This document shows, piece by piece, positions 25,169-33,295 of a stretch of DNA of 64,000 bases. Numbering within the stretch: position 1 is the stretch's first letter; each line of letters opens with the position of its first letter. The notes under the pieces are model-generated. The model saw only the letters and a program-made list of their open reading frames with translations, did no database searches and was not told the DNA's origin. Position numbers and translations under genes: made by a program. The stretch is from Rubrobacter_A sp965214435. Its GTDB lineage: Bacteria; Actinomycetota; Rubrobacteria; Rubrobacterales; Rubrobacteraceae. The DNA lies in contig OZ243960.1 in assembly GCA_965214435.1 (NCBI GenBank), positions 3,224,001-3,288,000 on the forward strand. The letters run 5' to 3'.

Positions 25169-27685
25169 TTATTCCGCGGGCACGACCTCCTTAGGCTGAG
25201 AGACCTTGATGTCTACGATGGAGCCTCGCTCATCGACGTCGTCGGCCTCTATGTCGTTCGGCTCTATGAAGACCTTCGAGCCTTGCGGTATCTCGCCCTT
25301 TAAGAACATCTCGCTCATCGGGTCTTCGACCATGCGCTGTATCACCCGCCGCAGGGGCCGCGCTCCGTAGGCCGGGTCGTAACCCGCGTCCGAGAGCTTG
25401 TCCAGGGCTTCGCGGCTGAACTCCAGGGAGATGTCCCGGTCGACGAGCTGCTTGCGCAGACGCTTGACCTGGATCTCGATGATGTGCCGCATGTCCTCGC
25501 GCTGGAGCTTGTGGAAGACGATGGTCTCGTCGATCCGGTTCAGAAGCTCCGGACGGAAGATCTTGCGCAGCTCGGTCGTAACCCGACCCTTCATCTCCTT
25601 ATAGGAGAGACCCTCATCGTCGCCACCGAAGCCCAAGGACCTGGTTTTGTTGATGGTCTGAGCACCGACGTTGGACGTCATGATGAGGACCGCGTTCTTG
25701 AAGTTCACGACCCTGCCCTGCGCGTCGGTGAGCTGCCCGTCTTCCAGAACCTGGAGAAGCGTGTTGTGCACGTCCGGATGGGCCTTCTCGATCTCGTCAA
25801 AGAGGACCACGCTGTACGGCTTGCGCCGGACCTGCTCGGTGAGCTGTCCGCCCTCGTCGTAGCCGACGTATCCCGGCGGGCTCCCGACGAGCCGCGAGAC
25901 CGTATGCCGCTCCATGTATTCCGACATGTCGAGCCGGATCATGGCGTCCTGGTCACCGAAGAGGTACTCGGCGAGCGTCCGGGCAAGCTCCGTCTTACCG
26001 ACACCCGTGGGCCCGAGAAACACGAATGAGCCGCTCGGACGGTTCGGGTCCTGGAGCCCGGCCATCGTCCGCCGGATGGAGCGGGAGACGGCCTTTATAG
26101 CCTCGTCCTGTCCGACGACGCGACCGTGGAGAGCCTCTTCCATGTGCAGGAGCCGCTCGGATTCCTCCTCAGTCAGCTTCCGGACCGGGATACCAGTCCA
26201 CAGCGAGACGATCTCGGCGATCTCGTTCTCCCCGATGGAGGCCCGCTGCTCACCGTCGCCACCCTCGCGCCAGGTCTTCTCAAGCTCCCGGCGCTGGACG
26301 GCCAGCTTCCGCTCGTCGTCCCTGAGGCGCGCGGCCTTCTCAAACTCCTGACCGTCGATGGCGGCTTCCTTGCGGGAGCGCACCTCGGAGAGCTCGTCGT
26401 CGACTTCCTTGTAATACGGCGGCTGCGACATCGTCTTGATCCGCAGCTTGCTCGCCGCCTCGTCCACGAGGTCTATGGCCTTGTCCGGCATAAAGCGGTC
26501 GGAGATGTAGCGGTCGCCAAGCTCGGAGGCTGCCTTTAGCGCCTCGTCGGTTATCTGGATCTTGTGGTGCGACTCGTACTTCTCGCGCAAGCCCCGCAGG
26601 ATCTGCTCGGTCTCCTCGACCGTCGGCTCGCCGACCTGGATGGTCTGAAAGCGCCGCTCCAGCGCCTTGTCCTTCTCGACGTACTTGCGGTACTCATCTA
26701 TCGTGGTAGCGCCCACGACCTGCAACTCACCCCGCGCCAGCGCCGGCTTCAGGATAGAAGCCGCGTCGATGGCGCCCTCGGCGGCTCCGGCTCCGACGAG
26801 GTTGTGGATCTCATCGATAAACAGGATTATGTCGCCGTGGTCGGTGATCTCCTTCATTATCTTCTTGAGGCGCTCCTCGAACTCGCCGCGGTACTTGGAG
26901 CCCGCGACCAGAGCCCCGAGGTCCAGCGTATAGACCTCCTTGCCCGCCAGGATGTCCGGCACCCGGTCGGCGGCTATCTCCTCCGCCAGCCCCTCGACGA
27001 TGGCGGTCTTGCCGACGCCGGGCTCCCCGATAATTACCGGGTTGTTCTTTGTCCGGCGGACCAGGATCTGCATGATCCGCTCTATCTCTTTGCTCCGGCC
27101 GATTACCGGGTCGAGCTTGTCCTCTTCGGCGAACGCCGTGAGGTTCCGCCCGTACTGGTCGAGCTGGCGGGTCTTGGGCCGCTTGGCTTCCACGCTGCCC
27201 TTGCCGGCACCCTGCTCGCTACCGCCGCCGCTGCGGCCCCGCTGTCCCCGGCCGCCGCCGAGCATCCGGACGACCTCCCGGCGCACCTTATCCGGATCAA
27301 CATCCAGGTTGGAGAGCACCCGGGCGGCCACGCCCTCACTCTCCCTCACCAGCCCGAGCAGGATGTGCTCCGTGCCGATGTAGTTGTGCCCGAGCTGCAA
27401 CGCTTCTCTCAGCGCCAGCTCCAAGACCTTCTTCGAGCGCGGCGTGAACGGCGCCTGTCCACCGGTGCCCTCCTCGCCGTAGCCGACGATGCTCTCTACC
27501 TGCTCCCGCACCTCATCCAGGGTGACGTTGAGCGAGGTGAGCGCCCTTGCGGCAACACCCTCGTCCTCGCGGAGTAGACCGAGAAGCAAGTGCTCGGTGC
27601 CAATGTAGTTGTGGTTAAAGTGCCGGGCCTCTTCCTGGGCCAGGACTACTACTTTACGGGCTCTTTCGGTAAACCTCTCAAACAT
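25169..27685 (-). CDS. clpC: ATP-dependent Clp protease ATPase subunit ClpC
   Basis: ClpC is a hexameric AAA+ unfoldase that feeds ClpP. The 838-residue product has two Clp_N repeats (about residues 2-145), a first AAA module with GEPGVGKT near 217, a UVR-containing middle region near 430, and a second AAA module with GPTGVGKT near 558. The ClpP-interaction loop follows in the second AAA. Its Clp_N region is about 80% identical to the first 150 residues of the fusion protein at 31376-32356. A ClgR-type box and two possible promoters lie upstream. Confidence 0.98.
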   Translation of the reverse strand: MFERFTERARKVVVLAQEEARHFNHNYIGTEHLLLGLLREDEGVAARALTSLNVTLDEVREQVESIVGYGEEGTGGQAPFTPRSKKVLELALREALQLGHNYIGTEHILLGLVRESEGVAARVLSNLDVDPDKVRREVVRMLGGGRGQRGRSGGGSEQGAGKGSVEAKRPKTRQLDQYGRNLTAFAEEDKLDPVIGRSKEIERIMQILVRRTKNNPVIIGEPGVGKTAIVEGLAEEIAADRVPDILAGKEVYTLDLGALVAGSKYRGEFEERLKKIMKEITDHGDIILFIDEIHNLVGAGAAEGAIDAASILKPALARGELQVVGATTIDEYRKYVEKDKALERRFQTIQVGEPTVEETEQILRGLREKYESHHKIQITDEALKAASELGDRYISDRFMPDKAIDLVDEAASKLRIKTMSQPPYYKEVDDELSEVRSRKEAAIDGQEFEKAARLRDDERKLAVQRRELEKTWREGGDGEQRASIGENEIAEIVSLWTGIPVRKLTEEESERLLHMEEALHGRVVGQDEAIKAVSRSIRRTMAGLQDPNRPSGSFVFLGPTGVGKTELARTLAEYLFGDQDAMIRLDMSEYMERHTVSRLVGSPPGYVGYDEGGQLTEQVRRKPYSVVLFDEIEKAHPDVHNTLLQVLEDGQLTDAQGRVVNFKNAVLIMTSNVGAQTINKTRSLGFGGDDEGLSYKEMKGRVTTELRKIFRPELLNRIDETIVFHKLQREDMRHIIEIQVKRLRKQLVDRDISLEFSREALDKLSDAGYDPAYGARPLRRVIQRMVEDPMSEMFLKGEIPQGSKVFIEPNDIEADDVDERGSIVDIKVSQPKEVVPAE

Positions 27686-27750
27686 TGCTGGGAGCCTCCC
27701 ATACTCTGAGGGTTTCTATTATTTCGGGGATTATCACTGTCCTACTCTTT

Positions 27751-27756
27751 ATTATA
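27751..27756 (-). promoter_or_regulatory. -10 element of a proximal clpC promoter
   Basis: A perfect TATAAT on the minus strand would start transcription near 27744, about 60 bases before the clpC ATG. No convincing -35 is seen at 17 bases. Confidence 0.4.
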
Positions 27757-27851
27757 CGGTTTCCTGAATGCACTGGATTAACTCTCAAAACTTTGCTTTC
27801 TCCAAAAACACCGGTGATCTCCTTGCGACGGGTGTACCTTCGCTGTCTAGA

Positions 27852-27910
27852 AGTATACAAAGGTTTTGCCCAAGTTTGCTCTATCCTAGCTGTTTACGCT
27901 TAAAGCGTTC
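27852..27910 (-). promoter_or_regulatory. ClgR-type activator box with a clpC promoter
   Basis: The 13-bp palindrome ACGCTTAAAGCGT (27896-27908), extended to 27893-27910, fits base for base the corynebacterial ClgR consensus CGCYNANRGCG with flanking A/T as I recall it. A TATACT -10 element lies at 27857-27852 with no good -35. The box is centred about 57 bases upstream of the predicted start, a normal activator distance. ClgR activates clp genes in actinobacteria. No clgR gene is visible here, so the regulator is inferred. Confidence 0.55.
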
Positions 27911-27966
27911 ACAAAGACAACCGCCGAAAGCGTTTTCCGGTACCCGTGGACTAACAAGTCCGAAGT

Positions 27967-29472
27967 TTATTCGCCCCGCCCGATAGATGGGGTGTCTTGC
28001 ATTACACCGGCGAACCGCGCCCGAACCGCGTCTACCGGCAGGGATGCCACGAAAGGTCCGGCCTTGGGTCCCTGATTTCTTCCCAGGAGCACGGTGTAGA
28101 CCGCCGTAAAAGCTTTCTTTGGCTTGACCCCCGTCTCCTTTGTAGCCGAGTACAGGAGGTCTTGCATCGCGTCGCCGTCCAGCCCAGTCTCCAGCTTCGC
28201 TGCGACAGTGGCGAGGTAGCGAAGCTGGTCGTCGTCGAGTCCGGCTGCCCGCGCGGCCGCCTCCGCCGGTTCGAGAATCTGCAGCCGCATCGACTCCGGG
28301 GCCCACTCCGCCGCCCAGTTACGGGCGTAGAAAAGGTTCCGGGAAAGCTTTCCGGGGTCTTCGGCCGCGGCTTCGTAACCACCCCGGCGGAGCATCCCGG
28401 CGGCCGTTTCCACGTCATCGCCGACGGTCTGAGCGACGGTAACGAGGTGAGTAAAGGGCACGAAGGGGTCTCCCTTCTCTGCGCGGTACTCGTCCATAAA
28501 ACGGGGGAAACCGCCTTCGAGGTCGAGGTCCAGGGCCCGGGCGGGGTCACGGCCGAGCATCATCTTTCTGAGGGCGTCGGGCGGCATGATGTGGAGCAGG
28601 TCTTCCGGCAAGAGCACGATGCCTTTCGAGGAGCTCATAGCGCCCCGCCCTTTTATCGAGATCCACTCGTACTCGTAGCGCCCCGGCACCGGATATTCAA
28701 ATACTTCCCGAGCCATGCGGTCCGCCGTGTCCGTGGAACCGCCGCGGCTAGTGTGGTCCTTGCCGAATGGCTCGAACGTTACCCCGAGCGCCTTCCACCG
28801 CGCCGCAAGCTCCACCCGCCAGCCGAGCTTACCTTCACCCTTTGTGTAATCAGCGACGCCCTCCGAACCTTCCCGGTCAACGAACGCCACCGCAGTATCT
28901 TGCGGCCAGTGCTCCACGACGCGGTTGCCGGTGAGGTCGCCGGAGACGGCCCGCGGCTGGTAGGGTGACCAACCTTCCGGCATCCCGCGCCCGCTGACCT
29001 CCTGTAGTATCCGCCGCAAGTCCGGTGTACGCTCTAGGGACTCGTGCGTAACCTCCGAGTAGACGCCGGCCTCGTAGAGCTCGTGGGACCGGAGCACCTC
29101 GACCTCCATATCCATCTCAAGGAGCGCCCTTTCAAAAGGCGCGAGAAAATGCTCGGCGTAGGAGTCGTGGCAGCCTTCGGGGTCCGGGACGCGCGAGAGG
29201 CTGTATCCGATAAACCGCTCATAGCTCTCTGGGATACTGGGAGCTATCTTCCGCAGCGGGTCTATGGTGTCCGCGTGGAAGATAAAGCGCGCCTCGTGGC
29301 CGAGGTCTTTGAGCGCCCGATAGACGGCCTCGGCGACCAGAACCTCGCGCAGGTTACCGGCGTGGATGTTGCCCGAGGGACTTATACCGCTGACGACCAT
29401 GTGCGGCCCGTTGCCGAGGATTCCAGCGGCCTTGCGGGCCCAGTCGGGTATAGAGGTGTGCGGATCGCTCAA
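27967..29472 (-). CDS. lysS: Lysyl-tRNA synthetase, class I
   Basis: The 501-residue product is the class I LysRS typical of archaea and of scattered bacteria, not the usual bacterial class II enzyme. The HIGH motif is HAGN (residues 37-40) after VVSGISPSGNI, and the KMSKS motif is MSSSKG (about residues 279-284) after YEWISIKGRGA. A helical C-terminal domain follows. The start is TTG at 29472 with GGAG six bases upstream. In Bacillus a class II lysS occupies the same place, downstream of the folate genes. Confidence 0.95.
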   Translation of the reverse strand: MSDPHTSIPDWARKAAGILGNGPHMVVSGISPSGNIHAGNLREVLVAEAVYRALKDLGHEARFIFHADTIDPLRKIAPSIPESYERFIGYSLSRVPDPEGCHDSYAEHFLAPFERALLEMDMEVEVLRSHELYEAGVYSEVTHESLERTPDLRRILQEVSGRGMPEGWSPYQPRAVSGDLTGNRVVEHWPQDTAVAFVDREGSEGVADYTKGEGKLGWRVELAARWKALGVTFEPFGKDHTSRGGSTDTADRMAREVFEYPVPGRYEYEWISIKGRGAMSSSKGIVLLPEDLLHIMPPDALRKMMLGRDPARALDLDLEGGFPRFMDEYRAEKGDPFVPFTHLVTVAQTVGDDVETAAGMLRRGGYEAAAEDPGKLSRNLFYARNWAAEWAPESMRLQILEPAEAAARAAGLDDDQLRYLATVAAKLETGLDGDAMQDLLYSATKETGVKPKKAFTAVYTVLLGRNQGPKAGPFVASLPVDAVRARFAGVMQDTPSIGRGE

Positions 29473-29537
29473 GGGGTACTCCGTAGAAGTTAGAGAAACC
29501 GGAGTCCGGTGTAAGCCCGGACCCGGCGTAGAGCGTT

Positions 29538-30023
29538 CTAGCTGGCTAGCTCGACGTTGACGATCTCGTACTCCGTGGCGCCCCTGGGGGTGGAGACCGT
29601 AACTTTCTCGCCGACGCGACGTTTGAGGACGGCCCGGCCCACGGGAGAGGAGTGCGAGAGCTTCCCGCTCGTCGGATCGGACTCGTTCGCGCCGACTATT
29701 TCAAAAGTCCGTTCGTCGTCCTTGTCGATTCTCCGGAGGGTTACCTTCGTGCCGAGGTCCACGGCGTTAGCCTCGATCTCGGCCGGGTTTACTACCCTGG
29801 CGCTCCGGAGACGCCGCTGCAGTTCGCTGATCCGGCGTTCCAACATGTACTGTTCGTTTTTGGCGTCGTCATACTCGGAGTTCTCGGAGATGTCCCCGAA
29901 CTCCCGCGCCTGGCGGATGCGGTCCGCAACCTCCCGGCGCCGGTTTTCCGTGAGGTACTGAAACTCCTCCTGGAGCTTCTCCAGACCCTCTTGCGTGACG
30001 AGCTCTTCATTCCTATCAGTCAT
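29538..30023 (-). CDS. greA: Transcription elongation factor GreA
   Basis: GreA rescues backtracked RNA polymerase by stimulating transcript cleavage. From the ATG at 30023 (MTDRNEELVTQEGLEKL) it is 161 residues. The N-terminal coiled coil carries GDISENSEYDDAKNEQ with the acidic tip residues, and the C-terminal FKBP-like domain includes GKLSHSSPVGRAVLKRRVG. The open frame upstream contains the promoter -35 box, so the longer frame is not coding. The -10 element ends 10 bases before the ATG and there is no Shine-Dalgarno, which indicates a leaderless mRNA. Confidence 0.96.
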   Translation of the reverse strand: MTDRNEELVTQEGLEKLQEEFQYLTENRRREVADRIRQAREFGDISENSEYDDAKNEQYMLERRISELQRRLRSARVVNPAEIEANAVDLGTKVTLRRIDKDDERTFEIVGANESDPTSGKLSHSSPVGRAVLKRRVGEKVTVSTPRGATEYEIVNVELAS

Positions 30024-30033
30024 AAGCTGGCAG

Positions 30034-30062
30034 AGTATACGTAAGGGTGCCGGAAGTGTCAA
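30034..30062 (-). promoter_or_regulatory. Strong consensus promoter of greA
   Basis: A perfect TTGACA (30062-30057), a 17-base spacer and TATACT (30039-30034) form the best sigma-70-type promoter in the window. The predicted start at about 30027 leaves only about four bases before the greA ATG. Confidence 0.8.
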
Positions 30063-30081
30063 TAAGTTATTTTAAATGCGG

Positions 30082-30882
30082 CTACCGGGACCTCGCCGGG
30101 TGGTTTAGTTCGTAGAGTACCTGAAGTCCTTTCAGGGTCAGGTCCGGGTCGAGGATTTCTATCTCGCGGCAGTGGCGCACGATCGCCGAGGCCGGGCCTC
30201 CGGTGGCGATTATCTGGAAATCGCCGGGTGCGTCGGGGGTCGCACCCAACTCTTCTTTGAAGCGCCGGATCAGGGCGTCCACCGCCCCTGCGTAGCCGTA
30301 GATAAAGCCGCTGCGTATAGAGTCCGGGGTGTTGGTCGCTATGGCTTTCGGCATCCGCTCTTCTAAGTCGACGTCCGCCAGCTTGGCCGCCCGGGAAGCG
30401 AGGGCGTCCAGAGATATGTAGATGCCGGGCATGAGCGCCCCACCCCGGTAATTTGCCTCCGCATCGACGGCCTCGACGCTGGTAGCCGTACCGAAATCCA
30501 CGATGATCGCCGGCAGGCCGTAGAAATGGCTCGCCGCCACCGAGTTGACTATCCTGTCCGAGCCGACCTGCTCCGGGTTGTCGTACCAGTTCGCGAGTCC
30601 GGTTTTGATCCCCGGTCCCACGGAAAAGAAAGGAACCTCCAGAAGCTCCTCCGCAAGCCTCCGGTAAGAGCGGATGAGCAGCGGAACGTCGCTAGAAATA
30701 AAAACCGCCGTTACATCTTGGAGGTGTAAATCGCGCAGGGCAAACAGCGAAGCGCACGTGCTCCCGACTTCGTCCGCCGTCCGGTGAGGCTCGGTCGCCA
30801 TCCGCCACCGCGCCCGGAGGGCCGTGCCCTCAAACAGCCCGAGCACCGTCTGGGTATTCCCAACGTCCGCCACCATCAGCAC
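30082..30882 (-). CDS. coaX: Type III pantothenate kinase
   Basis: CoaX phosphorylates pantothenate in the first step of coenzyme A synthesis. The 266-residue product has the ASKHA-fold phosphate loop VADVGNTQTVLG at the start, GPGIKTGLANWYDNPEQVGSDR in the middle and IIVDFGTATSVEAVD, followed by YRGGALMPGI. The start overlaps the folK stop by 7 bases, placing it in the folate/CoA operon. In Bacillus coaX lies in the same gene neighbourhood after ftsH. Confidence 0.95.
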   Translation of the reverse strand: MLMVADVGNTQTVLGLFEGTALRARWRMATEPHRTADEVGSTCASLFALRDLHLQDVTAVFISSDVPLLIRSYRRLAEELLEVPFFSVGPGIKTGLANWYDNPEQVGSDRIVNSVAASHFYGLPAIIVDFGTATSVEAVDAEANYRGGALMPGIYISLDALASRAAKLADVDLEERMPKAIATNTPDSIRSGFIYGYAGAVDALIRRFKEELGATPDAPGDFQIIATGGPASAIVRHCREIEILDPDLTLKGLQVLYELNHPARSR

Positions 30883-31379
30883 AGTCTCCGTACCTCCAAC
30901 GCCCGCACCCCGCGAAACTCCGCCGGAGAAGCCTCCCGGAGCAGCCCGCCGACAACACCAAAGCCCGGAATATATAGGTCCGGGGCCAGGTCCGCGAGCC
31001 CGACCAGGTTAAACGCCCGCAATACCCCCGGGTGCGGTACCGCAAGCTCCGGACTTTCAACGACCTCCTCACCAAAGACCAGGATGTCGATGTCGACCGT
31101 CCGCGGGGCCTTCTCACCCTTCCTTTCGCGCCCGAGAGCCGCCTCGATCCCCTGACAGTAGCGCAGAAGTTCGGCCGGCGGCAGCCCGCACTCAGCTTCG
31201 ACCACGCAGTTCAGGTACTCCGGCTGCTCCCCCTCGACCTCGACCGGCTCCGTCTCGTAGACCTTCGAGCTTCCCGAGACTTCCATACCCGCTCCCCGGC
31301 CGAGAGCTTCGGTAGCCGCTTGGAGGTAGCCGAGCCGGTCCCCGAGGTTGCTCCCGAGACCGAGGAACACCCGGCTCAC
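30876..31379 (-). CDS. folK: 2-amino-4-hydroxy-6-hydroxymethyldihydropteridine diphosphokinase
   Basis: FolK (HPPK) transfers pyrophosphate from ATP to hydroxymethyldihydropterin in folate synthesis. The 167-residue product starts RVFLGLGSNLGDR, and has SKVYETEPVEVEGEQPEYLN and the metal-binding PRTVDIDILVFGE, then VPHPGVLRAFNLVGLADLAP. The start overlaps the stop of the Clp_N-FolB fusion gene by 4 bases (ATGA type), so translation of the folB and folK functions is coupled. Confidence 0.96.
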   Translation of the reverse strand: MSRVFLGLGSNLGDRLGYLQAATEALGRGAGMEVSGSSKVYETEPVEVEGEQPEYLNCVVEAECGLPPAELLRYCQGIEAALGRERKGEKAPRTVDIDILVFGEEVVESPELAVPHPGVLRAFNLVGLADLAPDLYIPGFGVVGGLLREASPAEFRGVRALEVRRLC

Positions 31380-32356
31380 CGGGTAAACGTACCTTCCACG
31401 GAGACCTCCGGCACCTTACGGCCGGTATCCCGCGCCGGGCGGGTAAGGGTAACTTTCACCTCGACCGTATGCGGCAACGAGTTGAGCACGAGCCAGCCGA
31501 CCCGGTTCGCCGCTTCTTCGAGGTGGTCAATCCTGCCATATTGGAGTACCGCCACGACCTCTTCCAGAGCGGTTTCCAGGTCTATACCTGGCTTGTCCGC
31601 TCTGGATAAAATCCCCTGTTCTTCGGCCTCCATAATCCTCCCGGCCTGCTCCATAAAACTTTCGCCGGAAGTCAGATAACTGACCTCAAGGCTGACCAAG
31701 AGCTTCTCCCGCTCGTCTTTCTCTACTCCTGACCCACCACCGTAGAAAGCGTATGCCTCCAGGCCGGTCACTCGAGCGCGGTAAGCGACAGGTGATGGCA
31801 CATCTTCAACGTTTCCACTGCCAGGCTCCAAAAGGTTCCCGAACCTCCGGCGAACCTCTTGCCGAACGTTCCGACGGGAAGACTCTTCTGCAGACGGGTT
31901 GTGGAGATTCCGCTGGCCCGGCCCGGTGCCGAGCGTCCGTGTTACTTCCCGGCGTACCTTGTTCGGGTTAACGTCCAGGTTTTCGAGTATCCGGGCGGCG
32001 ACCCCCTCATTTTCTCGTACCAGCCCGAGCAGGAGGTGTTCGGTGCCGATATAGTCATGACCAAGTTGCGACGCCTCTCTGAGTGCTAACTCTAGTATCT
32101 TCTTTGCGCGCGGCGTGAACGGTGCCTGGCCGCCCGTGCCCTCCTCACCATAACCAACGATGTTCTCTAACTGCTTACGAGCTTCGTCCAGGGTGACATT
32201 CAGCGAGGTGAGAGCTTTTGCGGCAACGCCCTCGTCCTCACGCAGCAAGCCGAGCAAGAGGTGCTCGGTGCCGATGTAGTTGTGCTCCATACGCCGGGCT
32301 TCTTCTTGGGCCAGCACCACAACTTTGCGGGATCTTTCCGTAAACTTCTCGAACAC
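31376..32356 (-). CDS. Clp_N domain fused to a FolB-like (dihydroneopterin aldolase) domain
   Basis: The 326-residue product joins two unrelated domains. Residues 1-150 are two Clp_N repeats about 80% identical to those of ClpC at 25169-27685 (MFEKFTERSRKVVVLAQEE, then GTGGQAPFTPRAKKILELAL). After a linker (about 150-190), residues 190-326 resemble FolB: ARVTGLEAYAFYG, an ERE stretch, VLQYGRIDH with the expected tyrosine, EEAANRVGWLVLNSL and VKVTLTRPA. The FolB catalytic lysine position appears to be Arg. It sits between folP and folK, where folB lies in Bacillus. It has no AAA domain. Pterin aldolase activity is likely from context; the role of Clp_N is unknown. Confidence 0.85.
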   Translation of the reverse strand: MFEKFTERSRKVVVLAQEEARRMEHNYIGTEHLLLGLLREDEGVAAKALTSLNVTLDEARKQLENIVGYGEEGTGGQAPFTPRAKKILELALREASQLGHDYIGTEHLLLGLVRENEGVAARILENLDVNPNKVRREVTRTLGTGPGQRNLHNPSAEESSRRNVRQEVRRRFGNLLEPGSGNVEDVPSPVAYRARVTGLEAYAFYGGGSGVEKDEREKLLVSLEVSYLTSGESFMEQAGRIMEAEEQGILSRADKPGIDLETALEEVVAVLQYGRIDHLEEAANRVGWLVLNSLPHTVEVKVTLTRPARDTGRKVPEVSVEGTFTR

Positions 32357-32413
32357 CCGCGTACTCCTCTGCTATCTTGCAACCGCAAATACAGTTTAAA
32401 CCCGGAGGAGAGG

Positions 32414-33295
32414 TTACGCTTGACGGACGGCTTCAGCGACGGCGAGGGCTTCGCGGTTCTCCCGGATGTCGTGGACCCGGAAGATACTCGCGCCGCGTTC
32501 GTAGGCGAGCAGGTTGGCGGCGACCGTACCGGAGAGGCGTTCGGCGGCGGTGTCCGGGGACCCGGCACCGGGGATCTTGCCGAACATGCTCTTGCGCGAG
32601 GCCCCGAAAAGTATCGGGAATCCGAGGTCCGCTATCTCACCGAGGGATTTTATGAGCGTCAGGTTGTGTTCCAGAGTCTTGCCGAAGCCGATACCGGGGT
32701 CGAGGATAATGTTCTGCGGCTCTATACCGGCCGCGACGGCGGACTCTACCCTCTCGGCGAGGAAGTCTTTGACCTCCCGCACCACGTCGTCGTAGTGGGG
32801 GTCTTTCTGCATGCTCTTTGGCTCGCCCTTCATGTGCATCAGAACTACCTGGCAACCAGCACTCGCGACGACATCCGCCATCCGGGAGTCGCCGGCCAGT
32901 GCTGTTACGTCGTTGACGATGCCGGCCCCGGACTCTAGAGCGGCCTCTGCGGTCGAGGCCCGGTAGGTGTCGATGGAGACGGTAGCCTCCGGTCGGGCGT
33001 CCAGTAGACCCCGGATCACCGGCAGCACCCGGCGGCGTTCCTCCTCCGGAGAGACGGGGTCCGCGCCCGGGCGGGTAGACTCCCCACCAATGTCGATAAT
33101 CCCAGCTCCCTCGTCGAGCATCCCGGTTGCCCGGGCGACTGCCGGGGACGGTTCGAGAAACTTCCCGCCGTCGGAGAAAGAGTCCGGTGTTACGTTGAGG
33201 ATACCCATGACAACGGGGCGGGAGCCGTGAAACTGGCTCCCGCCCCGGAGGTTGTGACGGATTTCTTCCGCAGATTGGTCTTCTAGGGGCTGCAA
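32414..33295 (-). CDS. folP: Dihydropteroate synthase
   Basis: FolP condenses hydroxymethyldihydropterin pyrophosphate with p-aminobenzoate and is the sulfonamide target. The 293-residue product has VVMGILNVTPDSFSDGG (about residues 28-44), IIDIGGESTRPGADPV, GIVNDVTAL and ILDPGIGFGKTLEHN, and ends with the SVHD-like FRVHDIRENREAL. The TTG start at 33295 directly follows the ftsH stop, so it is coupled to ftsH. The Clp_N-folB gene follows after 57 bases. Confidence 0.95.
   Translation of the reverse strand: MQPLEDQSAEEIRHNLRGGSQFHGSRPVVMGILNVTPDSFSDGGKFLEPSPAVARATGMLDEGAGIIDIGGESTRPGADPVSPEEERRRVLPVIRGLLDARPEATVSIDTYRASTAEAALESGAGIVNDVTALAGDSRMADVVASAGCQVVLMHMKGEPKSMQKDPHYDDVVREVKDFLAERVESAVAAGIEPQNIILDPGIGFGKTLEHNLTLIKSLGEIADLGFPILFGASRKSMFGKIPGAGSPDTAAERLSGTVAANLLAYERGASIFRVHDIRENREALAVAEAVRQA

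Noticed and set aside
26564..27577. 337-codon plus-strand frame opposite clpC
   Set aside because: It is a shadow of clpC produced by third-position GC bias; the clpC protein is complete.
30024..30062. Longer greA starting at TTG 30062
   Set aside because: Those bases are the -35 and -10 elements of the greA promoter, and the extra residues are not GreA-like.
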